Assembly (NCBI RefSeq): GCF_002736105.1
Contig: NZ_CP024123.1
Span: 1,046,001 to 1,110,000 of the forward strand
Direction of reading: 5' to 3'
DNA length: 64,000 nt
DNA from: Solibacillus sp. R5-41
GTDB taxonomy: Bacteria; Bacillota; Bacilli; Bacillales_A; Planococcaceae
This document shows positions 18,076 to 27,552 of this stretch, one piece after another. Under the pieces are notes generated by a model. That model saw only the letters and a program-made list of their open reading frames with translations, was not told the DNA's origin and ran no database searches. A program made the position numbers and the translations under genes. Position 1 is the stretch's first letter; each line of letters starts with the position of its first letter.

Positions 18076-19047
18076 ATGGAAAGAGTTTTAGTTAGTATTC
18101 ATTGTACTACTTATAATCATGAAAAATATATAGCAGATGCTATTGAAAGTTTTTTAATGCAAAAAACAATTTTCAAGTTTGAGATTCTAATACATGATGA
18201 TGCATCAACGGATAGAACAGCAGATATTATAAGAGATTATGAGAAGCTATACCCTGAATTAATAAAACCAATATATCAAACAGAAAATCAACATTCAAAA
18301 GGAAGATCAATAAGTAGAATAATCCTCAAGAGAACACAAGGAAAATATATTGCGCTGTGTGAAGGAGACGATTATTGGACAGATCCATATAAATTACAGA
18401 AGCAACTGGATTATATGGAAAAACATCCCGAATGTAGTTTGTGTGTACATGGTGGTTATATAGTTAATGCCTCTGAAAAAAAGATGATATCTAAACATCG
18501 CATAAGTAAAAGAAATAAGCTTTTTACTGTTGAAGAAGTGATTATAGGTGGAGGAGCATTATTTCTAACAAATTCAATGTTCTACCCTACGAAATATGAA
18601 GAAATTAGACCTGCTTTTTTTGAGATAGCACCTGTAGGAGACTATCCTACAGCAATAAATTTATCATTACTAGGTACGGTATATTACATTGATGAGTCTA
18701 TGTCAGCATACAGAACAGGTGTTAGTAACTCATGGACCGCTAGAAACGCTTCTATAAAAAAAAAAACAGAACACTATTATGAGATAGCTGCAATGTTAGA
18801 TGAAATTAATCAATATACAAATGGTAAATATAAGAGTACTATAGACCATAGAAAATATCAAAACCAGGTATTTCTTTTATTAGAACAGAGAAAATTTAAA
18901 GAGGCTAAATCAGCCAAGAATAAAGAATACTATCTATCTTTGGGATATAAGCAAAGGTTTGTTATATTCCTTAATCAGTATTGTCCAACTATCTTACAGC
19001 TCATGATATTTGCAAAAAGGAGATGGAGTAAGTGGGAAATACGATGA
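18076..19047 (+). CDS. glycosyltransferase family 2
   Basis: A 323-residue GT-A enzyme. It shows SIHCTTYNHEKYIADAIESF, HDDASTD (40-46), GKYIALCEGDDYWTDPYKL (metal-binding EGDDYW at 96-101) and KQLDYMEKHPECSLCVH, a pattern common in capsule glycosyltransferases. GGAGAG lies about ten bases before ATG 18076. The 3' end overlaps the flippase start as ATGA, so translation is coupled. Confidence 0.9.
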   Translation: MERVLVSIHCTTYNHEKYIADAIESFLMQKTIFKFEILIHDDASTDRTADIIRDYEKLYPELIKPIYQTENQHSKGRSISRIILKRTQGKYIALCEGDDYWTDPYKLQKQLDYMEKHPECSLCVHGGYIVNASEKKMISKHRISKRNKLFTVEEVIIGGGALFLTNSMFYPTKYEEIRPAFFEIAPVGDYPTAINLSLLGTVYYIDESMSAYRTGVSNSWTARNASIKKKTEHYYEIAAMLDEINQYTNGKYKSTIDHRKYQNQVFLLLEQRKFKEAKSAKNKEYYLSLGYKQRFVIFLNQYCPTILQLMIFAKRRWSKWEIR

Positions 19048-20507
19048 CGAAATCAATAATCATCTCATCATTATTGTGGAAACTTTTGGAACGTGGGGGG
19101 ACACAAGGGGTTCAATTTATAGTTATGATAATACTAGCCCGAATGCTTCTACCCGAAGAATTCGGGTTAATTGTTTTAGTCTCAATTTTTATAACTATAG
19201 CTGGAGTAATAGCTCAAAGTGGGTTTAATACAGCACTTATTCAAAAGAAAAAAGTTGATGAAATAGATTTCTCGTCGGTCTTTTATTTAAACTTATTCGT
19301 TACAATTATACTATATGTCATACTCTATATCTCAGCACCCTATATAGCCTCATTTTTTGACCATCCTCAACTTACTCTTGTTTTAAGAATTCTATCTTTA
19401 ACTTTATTTTTCAGCACTTTTAATTCAATCCAAAATGCAGTTATTGCACGAAATATGCAATTTAAAAAACTCTTTGTTAGTAGCCTGGGAGGAGTTGTAA
19501 TATCTGGAATTGTCGGGATAGCGATGGCATACGCCAATTTTGGGATTTGGTCTTTAGTAGTACAGCAATTAACAAATCAATTAATTTTTACAGCCACTTT
19601 ATGGTACACAGTAAAATGGAAACCTCAATTGTTCTTTTCTATAGAAAGGCTGATTAGTTTATTTTCATTTGGCTGGAAGTTACTAGCGTCTGCGTTGATT
19701 GATACTATATATTCGAATATTCGAAGCCTTTTAATTGGTAAAATGTTCAGTCCAGTGATGTTAGGTTTTTACAATAGAGGCGAACAGTTTCCTAGTATCC
19801 TTATAGGAAACATCAACGGCTCCATACAATCTGTTATTTTTCCAGCTTTATCTTCTCAACAAGATAACAAACAAAGAATAAAAGAAATGGTCCGAAGATC
19901 GATTGTAACAAGTTCATTTATTGTCTTTCCAATGATGATTGGTTTAGCTGTAATTGCAGAGCCTTTAGTTAAAATAATGCTAACGGAAAAATGGCTCCCA
20001 GCCGTTCCATTTCTACAAATTTTTTGTGCTGTTTATGCATTGTGGCCTCTCCACACAGCTAATTTACAGGCAATTAATGCTTTAGGACGTAGTGATATTT
20101 TTTTGAAACTGGAAATAATTAAAAAAATAATTGGCTTAGGTATTTTACTAATTGGTATACCTTTTGGTGTTCATGCTATGGCTATAGGTTCATTTGTAGG
20201 TGGTATTATAGCAGTGTTTCTTAATGCTTATCCTAATTTAACATTACTCAATTATAGTGTGAAGGAACAGTGGAAAGATATTATGCCATCTTTATTAATA
20301 GCGTTAACAATGGGTGCTATTGTATTTAGCGTGCAATGGCTTAGGTTATCTGAGGGTGTAACAATTTGTATGCAAATCTTGGCGGGCATAACGATATATG
20401 TTGGTTTAGCCAAAGCGTTTAGATTAGAATGTTATATTTATTTAATTTTAACGATGAAAGATATTCTAAAAAGAAATAAGAAAATCCCAACTGCAGAGGT
20501 TTATTAA
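19044..20507 (+). CDS. Wzx-like polysaccharide flippase (MOP superfamily)
   Basis: A 487-residue protein with about 12-14 membrane helices. The N-terminus reads ERGGTQGVQFIVMIILARM and LLPEEFGLIVLV, typical of the WzxC/TuaB group of repeat-unit exporters. It would flip undecaprenyl-linked repeat units across the membrane for the polymerase. ATG 19044 overlaps the previous stop (ATGA). An in-frame GTG at 19032 with AAGGAG nine bases upstream is an alternative start. Confidence 0.92.
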   Translation: MTKSIIISSLLWKLLERGGTQGVQFIVMIILARMLLPEEFGLIVLVSIFITIAGVIAQSGFNTALIQKKKVDEIDFSSVFYLNLFVTIILYVILYISAPYIASFFDHPQLTLVLRILSLTLFFSTFNSIQNAVIARNMQFKKLFVSSLGGVVISGIVGIAMAYANFGIWSLVVQQLTNQLIFTATLWYTVKWKPQLFFSIERLISLFSFGWKLLASALIDTIYSNIRSLLIGKMFSPVMLGFYNRGEQFPSILIGNINGSIQSVIFPALSSQQDNKQRIKEMVRRSIVTSSFIVFPMMIGLAVIAEPLVKIMLTEKWLPAVPFLQIFCAVYALWPLHTANLQAINALGRSDIFLKLEIIKKIIGLGILLIGIPFGVHAMAIGSFVGGIIAVFLNAYPNLTLLNYSVKEQWKDIMPSLLIALTMGAIVFSVQWLRLSEGVTICMQILAGITIYVGLAKAFRLECYIYLILTMKDILKRNKKIPTAEVY

Positions 20508-20746
20508 TAGATTTATATAAGTGTCAAAAAATTGAGCCTTCTTACGTATTTTCTGCTGTATGTTAAATCCAGTAGATTCGTTCGTTAGGGGGTTTTTATG
20601 AACCTATCTGCGAGGTGATAAGCAGAGAAATTATATTAAATTGAGATCTGTAATATTATATGAAAACTACCATGTAGTAATAAGTATATAGTTCTTTGAA
20701 TACTATAATAGTAAATCTTTAGTTAAACTCTAAGGAGGTTTTAAGA

Positions 20747-22030
20747 GTGGATATTTTTGAAAACTATGAGTCTATAGTGCGTTCCTATTGCAGACAATAT
20801 ACGGATGTTTTCTATAAATCAAAGAATGAATTTATTTATTCTGAAAAAGGGAAAGAATATCTAGATTTTTTTGCTGGAGCTGGTGCATTAAATTACGGAC
20901 ATAATAATGAGTATATTAAAAAGTACTTGTTGGATTATATAGAAAATGATGGAATTATACATGGGCTAGACATGTATACACATTCAAAGCGAAGTTTTAT
21001 TAGTGAATTTGTTGAAAATATATTAAAACCTCGAAACTTAGACTATAAAATTCAATTTTGTGGACCAACAGGAACGAATGCTGTAGAAGCAGCATTGAAA
21101 TTAGCGAGGAAGGCTAAAAAAAGAAATAATATTTTTGCCTTTATGGGTGGTTTTCATGGTATGTCATTAGGAAGTTTAGCTACAACAAGTAATCTTTCTT
21201 CTAGAGAAGGTGCTGGGCTGCCACTTTCTAATGTAACTTTCATGCCTTTTCCTAATGGGACGTTAAATTTAGATACGCTAGATTATATTGAAACGATTTT
21301 GGAAGATGATCACTCTGGAATCGAAAAACCTGCAGCAATTATTCTTGAAACAATACAAGCAGAAGGGGGCATAAATGTTGCTTCAAATGAATGGCTACAG
21401 GGTCTAGCGAGTATATGTAAAAAACACGATATTTTGTTAATATGTGATGATATTCAAGTAGGGTGTGGAAGAACAGGTGATTTCTTCTCGTTCGAAAGGG
21501 CTGATATTGTTCCTGATATTGTTATATTGTCTAAATCTATAAGTGGTTATGGCTTACCAATGTCATTATTACTTATGAAACCGGAACATGATATTTGGAA
21601 ACCAGGTGAACATAATGGGACTTTTAGAGGGAATCAACTAGCATTTGTAGCTTCAGTAGCATCAATAAGATTGCGTGAAAAGTTAGATTTAGATAATAGT
21701 GTACGTAGTAAAGCAAATTATATTAAAGGGTTTTTAGAAACTCGAGTTTGTACAATAGATTCAAGGATTGAAATAAGAGGAATAGGTATGATTTGGGGCA
21801 TTGATTTAATTAAGATAGATGATTCTGGCCTTTATACTAAGATTATAAAGGAATGTTTCAATAGGGGATTAATAATTGAAAAGGCAGGAAGAAATGGTTC
21901 AGTTATAAAGCTCCTACCACCTCTAACTATTACAGAAGAAAACCTTCGAGCTGGTTTAGAAACTTTAGAAGGAGTATTACTAGATATTTTATCTTATAAG
22001 CCAAAATTACAAGAAAATTCATTCGTTTAA
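20747..22030 (+). CDS. EctB-like class III aminotransferase (probable L-2,4-diaminobutyrate aminotransferase)
   Basis: A 427-residue PLP enzyme. It matches the EctB/diaminobutyrate-2-oxoglutarate transaminase type: YESIVRSYCRQY at the start, DFFAGAGALNYGHNN (40-54), CGPTGTNAVEAALKLAR, GGFHGMSLG, ICDDIQVGCGRTG with the PLP aspartate (234), LSKSISGYG with the Schiff-base Lys263, and GTFRGNQLAF. The known EctB reaction makes 2,4-diaminobutyrate from aspartate semialdehyde and glutamate. No ectA or ectC follows, so ectoine synthesis is unlikely. Instead three ATP-grasp ligases follow, suggesting the diamine is built into another product. GTG start with AAGGAGG upstream. Confidence 0.88.
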   Translation: MDIFENYESIVRSYCRQYTDVFYKSKNEFIYSEKGKEYLDFFAGAGALNYGHNNEYIKKYLLDYIENDGIIHGLDMYTHSKRSFISEFVENILKPRNLDYKIQFCGPTGTNAVEAALKLARKAKKRNNIFAFMGGFHGMSLGSLATTSNLSSREGAGLPLSNVTFMPFPNGTLNLDTLDYIETILEDDHSGIEKPAAIILETIQAEGGINVASNEWLQGLASICKKHDILLICDDIQVGCGRTGDFFSFERADIVPDIVILSKSISGYGLPMSLLLMKPEHDIWKPGEHNGTFRGNQLAFVASVASIRLREKLDLDNSVRSKANYIKGFLETRVCTIDSRIEIRGIGMIWGIDLIKIDDSGLYTKIIKECFNRGLIIEKAGRNGSVIKLLPPLTITEENLRAGLETLEGVLLDILSYKPKLQENSFV

Positions 22031-22311
22031 TTAATCTAAATGGTCTTTTAAAAGTCAAAATGCGATATGAATTGACTTAGCGCCTTCAAACACTTAAAAA
22101 CATCTATTTTCAGTTACTTAAGGGATAAATTCAAATGACCGTAAATACTTAATTTTTCTCTTGTATTCGCTCTACTAAGTCATCTTTTATAATAACCATT
22201 ACCGATAGCTATATTTGTTAAGCAAAAAAATGAATCACTGTAACAAGCATAGAACGCGTTTTCCGTGCTTATGTAAATATGAAATGAAATCTAACTAAGA
22301 GGTATAAAAAG

Positions 22312-23559
22312 ATGAAAAAACTATTAATGCTTGGTGGTTCATCTTCTCAAGTTATCGCAATAAAGAAAGCGAAAGAGATGGGGTATTATGTTGTAACCAC
22401 TGACTATTTAGAGAATAATCCTGGACATCAATTTTCTAACGAGTACCATAATGTTAGTACAACAGACAAAGAAGCAATTTTAAAATTGGCAAAGTCATTA
22501 CACATTGATGGTGTTGTTTGTTATATCTCAGATCCTGGAATCCCAACGGCTGCCTATGTTTCTGAGGAATTAAAGTTATCTTCTTTTCCTTATAAATCAG
22601 TAGAAATATTATCTAATAAAGATATGTTCAGATCCTTTTTGAAGGAAAATAATTTTAATGTACCACAAGCAAAAGGATACGCCACACTAGATGAAGCTAA
22701 AGTAGATTTTCATACTTTTACAATGCCGGTAATGATTAAACCGATTGATTCATCGGAAAGTAGGGGTGTATCAAAAATTGGCTCAATAGAACTCTTGCCG
22801 GAAAAAGTGAAGGATGCTTTATCTTATTCAAGAGCAAAACGTTTTATTATCGAGGAATATGTTGAAAGACAGGGGTATCAAATTGGTGGGGAATGTTTTT
22901 TTGTAAATGGGAAGCTTTCATTTTCTAAACTAGTTAATAACCATTTTGAAAAGAAATCTTTTAATCCATTTCTACCAACAGGTGAGAGCTGGCCGTGTAA
23001 TCTACCTACACAATTACAAGAAAAAATCCATTCCGAAATTCAAAGGTTAATGAATTTATTAAATATGAAAACGGGTCCATTAATTTTTGAGGTTCAAGTT
23101 GATTATAAAGAAAATGTGTATATATTAGATATCGGTGCTCGAAATAGTGGTGATCTAACCCAAGTTATAGAACATGTAGAAGGTATTGATTTAATTGGGT
23201 ATACAATTAAGGCTGCATTAGATGAAGATTGTAGCGATTTAAAAATGGTTGAACCAAGTGGATACTGGGCTATTTACACACTAATTAGTCAGAAAGCTGG
23301 TTTATTTAAAGGAATTGAAATAGAGAAGAATTTTCAAAGAAATTATCTGGTTAAATATATGGAATTTTCAAGCTCGTCTGGAACCGCGGTAAAAATAAAC
23401 GAAAGTCTAGGAACAATTTTGCTGCGTTTTTCATCAATGGCTGAAATGCTAGAAAAGATGGATAATATGGCGAATTGGGTAAAAATAAATATAGTTGAAG
23501 AAAATATCGATAGTAAAGTATCAAATGCTTGCCTCTTATCACTCCAAAATAATAAATGA
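22312..23559 (+). CDS. ATP-grasp ligase, paralogue 1 (diverged metal site)
   Basis: A 415-residue ATP-grasp protein. Domains in order: Rossmann-like N-terminal part (MLGGSSSQVIAIKKAKEMG, TTDYLENNPGH), ATP-grasp small lobe with K143 (VMIKP), phosphate-binding loop SSESRGVSK (147-155), EEY (181-183), and metal-binding lobe ending DIGARNSGD. Such enzymes form amide bonds through an acyl-phosphate. It aligns with paralogues 2 and 3 without gaps over the first 281 residues, but has Glu149 for Gly, Glu260 for Asp, Asp273 for Glu and Ser279 for Gly. Substrates unknown. The gap before it (22031-22311) shows nothing clear. Confidence 0.85.
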   Translation: MKKLLMLGGSSSQVIAIKKAKEMGYYVVTTDYLENNPGHQFSNEYHNVSTTDKEAILKLAKSLHIDGVVCYISDPGIPTAAYVSEELKLSSFPYKSVEILSNKDMFRSFLKENNFNVPQAKGYATLDEAKVDFHTFTMPVMIKPIDSSESRGVSKIGSIELLPEKVKDALSYSRAKRFIIEEYVERQGYQIGGECFFVNGKLSFSKLVNNHFEKKSFNPFLPTGESWPCNLPTQLQEKIHSEIQRLMNLLNMKTGPLIFEVQVDYKENVYILDIGARNSGDLTQVIEHVEGIDLIGYTIKAALDEDCSDLKMVEPSGYWAIYTLISQKAGLFKGIEIEKNFQRNYLVKYMEFSSSSGTAVKINESLGTILLRFSSMAEMLEKMDNMANWVKINIVEENIDSKVSNACLLSLQNNK

Positions 23560-23568
23560 GGTGTACAG

Positions 23569-24789
23569 ATGAAAAAGTTATTAATGCTTGGTGGCGCACA
23601 AACTCAAGTTCCAGCAATTAAAGCAGCAAAAGAAATGGGCCTTTATGTTATAATTACCGACTATTTAGAAGATAATCCGGGTCAACAATTTGCTGATGAG
23701 TCTTACAATATCAGTACAACCGATAAAAAAGGGGTACTAGCTTTAGCAAAGTCATTAGAAATAGACGGTATTGTTTCTTATGCGTCAGAACATGCGGCCC
23801 CGATAGCAGCTTATGTTGCTGAAAATTTAGGTCTTCCATCAAGTCCCTATAAATCAGTAGAGATTTTAACAATGAAGGATCTATTTAAAACGTTTCTTCG
23901 AGAAAATAATTTTAATGTGCCTAAAGCTAAAGGATATCACTCTCTTGAAGAAGCTAAAGCGGACTTTTATAACTTTAAAATGCCAGTAATGATCAAACCA
24001 GTTGATTCATGTGGTAGTAGAGGGGTCTCAAAAATTGACTCAATCGAGCTTCTACAGGAAAAAGTCGAGGATGCATTACGTTTTTCAAAAAATAAACGTT
24101 TTATTATTGAAGAATATATTGAAAAATGTGGCTATCAAGTTGGCGGTGACGGCTTTTCTGTAAACGGTAAACTTGTTTTCCGATGTTTCTCGAATGAACA
24201 CTTTTCTCCTACTTCTAGTAATCCTTTTGTGCCAGTTGGATCCAGTTTTCCAAGCAATTTGCCTGAGTATATACAGGATAAAATCCATAATGAAATTCAA
24301 AGAGTGTTAGATTTGTTAAATATGCAAACAGGTGCTTATAATTTCGATATTTTGGTTGATAGTGAAGAAGATGTATACCTATTAGAGATAGCCGCACGAA
24401 ATGGGGGGGACTGGATACCTCAAGTAACAAAATATGCAACGGATATTGATATGGTTGAATATACAATCAAGGGAGCGCTTGGTGAAGATTGTAGTGATTT
24501 AATATGCATTAAGCCAAAAGGGTTTTGGTCTAGTTATGCTGTGAATAGTTTGAATAGTGGGATATTTAAGGGGGTAGAAATCCATAAAGAATTAAAAGAG
24601 AATAATCTAATTGAGCATGAAATAACAGCAAAAAATGGAGATTCCGTTTTTGCTTTTACGGGGTCGCATTTGAAGATAGGAACGTTGTTGGTTAAGTATT
24701 CTTCGATGGAAGAAATGTTAGAGAAGATGGATAACATGACCAACTGGATTCAAGTAATTGTGGAAGATTCTTTAATAAAGAATATTTAA
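23569..24789 (+). CDS. ATP-grasp ligase, paralogue 2
   Basis: A 406-residue ATP-grasp enzyme only nine bases downstream of paralogue 1, with the Shine-Dalgarno sequence GAGGTG between them. N-terminal MLGGAQTQVPAIKAAKEMG, loop SCGSRGVSK (147-155), EEY (181-183) and a canonical metal site NFD...EIAARNGGD (Asp260, Glu273, Asn278). It keeps the consensus residues that paralogue 1 has changed. The C-terminal third is the most variable between paralogues, consistent with different acceptors. Likely a peptide- or amide-forming cytoplasmic ligase serving the polysaccharide pathway; exact reaction unknown. Confidence 0.87.
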   Translation: MKKLLMLGGAQTQVPAIKAAKEMGLYVIITDYLEDNPGQQFADESYNISTTDKKGVLALAKSLEIDGIVSYASEHAAPIAAYVAENLGLPSSPYKSVEILTMKDLFKTFLRENNFNVPKAKGYHSLEEAKADFYNFKMPVMIKPVDSCGSRGVSKIDSIELLQEKVEDALRFSKNKRFIIEEYIEKCGYQVGGDGFSVNGKLVFRCFSNEHFSPTSSNPFVPVGSSFPSNLPEYIQDKIHNEIQRVLDLLNMQTGAYNFDILVDSEEDVYLLEIAARNGGDWIPQVTKYATDIDMVEYTIKGALGEDCSDLICIKPKGFWSSYAVNSLNSGIFKGVEIHKELKENNLIEHEITAKNGDSVFAFTGSHLKIGTLLVKYSSMEEMLEKMDNMTNWIQVIVEDSLIKNI

Positions 24790-24957
24790 GGCTTTAAATA
24801 TAAAGGTAATCAATTCATTTCAATATAACGTACAATTACAATGAAATAAAGTATTTGTCACAAAGTGAAAGAAACAATAAATGCTTAGCGCGGCACATCC
24901 TTTGATTCCTGCAAGTAAGGCAACAAGGGGAATTGGGAAATTATGTAATTATTTGTG

Positions 24958-25084
24958 GCTACACCCGTAACAATTACAAAGGAAAATCTTTGAATAGGCT
25001 TAGAAACTTTAGGGGAAGTGTAAAGGGGGCTTTTATTTTTAGTCATTGTTTACAGAAAATTCATTCATTTAATCATTCTAAATT
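24958..25084 (+). pseudogene. decayed 3' end of a second EctB-like aminotransferase gene
   Basis: The stretch around 24958-25084 is a degraded copy of the end of the aminotransferase gene (about 21913-22045). Shared blocks include CTTAGAAACTTTAG and CAGAAAATTCATTCATTTAA, in the same order and on the same strand, including the stop-codon region and the bases just after it. It now carries frame disruptions and stops. It shows that an aminotransferase plus ATP-grasp unit was duplicated and that the second aminotransferase was then lost. The rest of the 328-base gap (24790-24957) shows nothing clear. Confidence 0.7.
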
Positions 25085-25117
25085 ATTACTTCCGAAATAA
25101 TAAGTGAGGTATAAAAA

Positions 25118-26335
25118 ATGAAAAAATTATTAATGCTTGGTGGGTCCCATTCTCAAGTTCCAGTTATTAAAGCAGCAAGAGAAATGGGGCACTACGTAAT
25201 AACCTGTGACTATTTAGAAAATAATCCGGGTCATCAATATGCCCATGAATATTACAATGTGAGTACGACTGATAAAGAAGCTGTCTTATCCCTAGCTAGA
25301 TCATTAAAAATAGATGGGATAGTATGTTATGCTTCGGATCCCGCAGCACCAACAGCAGCTTATGTTGCCGAAAAGTTAGGATTGCCTTCCAATCCATATC
25401 AATCAGTGGAGATACTGTCTAATAAGGATAAGTTTAGGGAGTTTTTGAAGGGAAATAACTTTAATGTACCTCGAGCGAAAGGATATTACACATTTCAAGA
25501 AGCTAAAGCTGAATTTCATAGCTTTAAAATGCCTGTGATGGTAAAACCGGTTGATTCATCAGGCAGTAAGGGAGTATCAAAAATTGATTCAATAGACCGT
25601 CTTCAAGAAAAAGTAGAAGATGCTTTAAGTTTTTCAAGAGTTAAACGTTTTATTATTGAAGAGTATATAGAAAACTATGGTTATCATATTGGGGGAGATG
25701 GATTTTCGGTAGATGGTAGACTTGTATTTTGGTGTTTTGCCAATGAACACTTCCCAGTATCACGTATAAATCCATTCGTCCCAGTAAGTGCTAGTTGGCC
25801 ATGTGCTATGCCAGAGCGTGTTCAAGATAAAATTAAACATGAAATCCAAAGAGCATTGAATTTATTAAATATGAAAACAGGTGCTTACAATTTTGATATA
25901 AGAATTGATGATAAAGAAGATATTTATCTTATTGAGATTGGTGCAAGAAATGGTGGGGACTTGTATCCGCAGGTAATAAACTATGCAACGGGTATTGATA
26001 TGGTTAAATATACGATTAAGGCCGCATTGGGAGAGAACTGTAGTGACTTAACTATGGTTGAACCTAAAGGATACTGGGCAGTTTATTTGCTGAATAGTCA
26101 GGAAAAAGGGGTATTTAAAGGTGTTGATTTTCATGAAGAAATTCAAAAAAATATTGTAGAATGTGAATTACTAGTAAGGCAGGGAGAGAATGTTTCGGCA
26201 CTAACAGGAGCCCATGAAAAGGTGGGAATAATGATTTTGCAGTTCTCCTCAATGAATGAAATGTTAGATAAATTGGATGAAATGACAAAATGGGTGAAGG
26301 TAAATATTGAGAATTCGCTAGTGGAAAATAACTGA
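25118..26335 (+). CDS. ATP-grasp ligase, paralogue 3
   Basis: A 405-residue ATP-grasp enzyme with MLGGSHSQVPVIKAAREMG, loop SSGSKGVSK (147-155), EEY (181-183) and metal site NFD...EIGARNGGD (Asp260, Glu273, Asn278), gap-free with paralogue 2 over 281 residues. The leader (AATAATAAGTGAGGTATA) resembles the junction between paralogues 1 and 2, another trace of duplication. It lies 17 bases before the DegT gene, so all are probably co-transcribed. Canonical residues suggest it is active; substrates unknown. Confidence 0.87.
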   Translation: MKKLLMLGGSHSQVPVIKAAREMGHYVITCDYLENNPGHQYAHEYYNVSTTDKEAVLSLARSLKIDGIVCYASDPAAPTAAYVAEKLGLPSNPYQSVEILSNKDKFREFLKGNNFNVPRAKGYYTFQEAKAEFHSFKMPVMVKPVDSSGSKGVSKIDSIDRLQEKVEDALSFSRVKRFIIEEYIENYGYHIGGDGFSVDGRLVFWCFANEHFPVSRINPFVPVSASWPCAMPERVQDKIKHEIQRALNLLNMKTGAYNFDIRIDDKEDIYLIEIGARNGGDLYPQVINYATGIDMVKYTIKAALGENCSDLTMVEPKGYWAVYLLNSQEKGVFKGVDFHEEIQKNIVECELLVRQGENVSALTGAHEKVGIMILQFSSMNEMLDKLDEMTKWVKVNIENSLVENN

Positions 26336-26352
26336 GGCTAAAGGGTGACAAA

Positions 26353-27462
26353 ATGAAACCAATACAAGTAACGCAATCATCTATGCCAAAGTTAGAGGAG
26401 TTTTCTGAGGAGATTAGGGATTTATGGGATAGTCAATGGTTAACTAATATGGGTGTAAAGCATAATCAATTAGAATTAAAATTAAAACAATATTTTAAAA
26501 CGCCTCATGTTACGCTATTTTCTAATGGGCATTTAGCCTTGGAATACGCAATTTCTGCATTGAATTTAACTGGTGAGGTGATTACTACTCCCTTTACATT
26601 TGCATCCACAACACATGCAATTGTAAGGAATGGTTTAACCCCAATCTTCTGTGACATTAATCCGGATGATTACACTATACAAACGGATATGCTTGAGAAT
26701 TTAATAACACATAAAACATCGGCCATTATACCGGTTCATGTATATGGGAATGTTTGTAATATAGCTGAGATTGATAGAATAGCAAAAAAGTATAATCTTA
26801 AGATAATATACGATGCTGCTCATGCTTTTGGTGTCACTGTAGATGGTAAAAGTGTAGCAAGCTTTGGTGATGTTTCCATGTTCAGTTTTCATGCAACAAA
26901 AGTGTTTAATACGATTGAAGGTGGAGCATTAGCATTCAATGATCCTAGTTTGGAAAATATATTGAATGCGTATAAGAACTTTGGTATTACTGGACAAGAA
27001 ACCGTAGAGTATGTTGGTGGAAATGCTAAGATGAATGAATTTCAAGCGGCTATGGGTCTATGTAATCTCCGAAATGTAGATCAGGAGATTGCTAAGAGAA
27101 AGGCAGTATTTGAGCGATATATGGAAAACCTTCTTGATTTTAAAGGGATTAAAATATCACAGGTTCAGAATGGCGTGAAAAGTAATTACGCATATTTTCC
27201 TGTTGTATTTGATGGGTTTCAACTTTCCCGTGATGAAGTTCATGCTGCATTAAAGAGTGAAAATATATTCACACGAAAGTATTTTTACCCTTTAACAAAT
27301 AGTTTGGAATGCTATCAAGGAAGGTTTTCATCTGAGGAAACACCTATTGCCAAATATATAGCAGAAAGAGTGTTAACACTTCCACTTTACGCAGATTTAC
27401 AGCTAGAAGAAATTGATAGAATTTGCGAAATTATTAAAGTGAAATCAACTAATTTTAATTAA
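26353..27462 (+). CDS. DegT/DnrJ/EryC1-family nucleotide-sugar aminotransferase
   Basis: A 369-residue PLP enzyme converting a keto sugar nucleotide to an amino sugar. It shows TPFTFASTTHAI (79-90), DINPDDYTI, VHVYGN, DAAHAFGV (PLP Asp154), SFHATK with Schiff-base Lys183, and EGGALAF. With rfbA and rfbB next and no rfbC or rfbD in the window, the likely substrate is dTDP-4-keto-6-deoxyglucose, giving dTDP-4-amino-4,6-dideoxyhexose (VioA or WecE type). The UDP-4-keto product of the EpsC-like enzyme is an alternative. The new amino group is a plausible acceptor for the ATP-grasp ligases. Confidence 0.9.
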   Translation: MKPIQVTQSSMPKLEEFSEEIRDLWDSQWLTNMGVKHNQLELKLKQYFKTPHVTLFSNGHLALEYAISALNLTGEVITTPFTFASTTHAIVRNGLTPIFCDINPDDYTIQTDMLENLITHKTSAIIPVHVYGNVCNIAEIDRIAKKYNLKIIYDAAHAFGVTVDGKSVASFGDVSMFSFHATKVFNTIEGGALAFNDPSLENILNAYKNFGITGQETVEYVGGNAKMNEFQAAMGLCNLRNVDQEIAKRKAVFERYMENLLDFKGIKISQVQNGVKSNYAYFPVVFDGFQLSRDEVHAALKSENIFTRKYFYPLTNSLECYQGRFSSEETPIAKYIAERVLTLPLYADLQLEEIDRICEIIKVKSTNFN

Positions 27463-27481
27463 ATTTTTCGTAAGAACATTA

Positions 27482-27518
27482 TAGGATGAAAGTAGAACTT
27501 ATACATCCTTTTTTATTA
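27482..27518 (+). terminator. intrinsic terminator after the DegT gene
   Basis: AGGATG and CATCCT close a stem with an inner AAGT/ACTT pairing, followed by TTTTTTATT. It separates the ATP-grasp/DegT operon from rfbA. Confidence 0.65.
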
Positions 27519-27552
27519 TTAGGATTTTGCAATAGTTTGATATTTAACTTAT

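Noticed and set aside
19010-19228. 72-codon plus-strand frame overlapping the flippase start
   Set aside because: Out of frame with the clearly conserved flippase and without recognisable protein features.
20747-22030. Ectoine biosynthesis (ectABC)
   Set aside because: Only an EctB-like gene is present. No EctA acetyltransferase or EctC synthase lies nearby, and the neighbours belong to polysaccharide synthesis.
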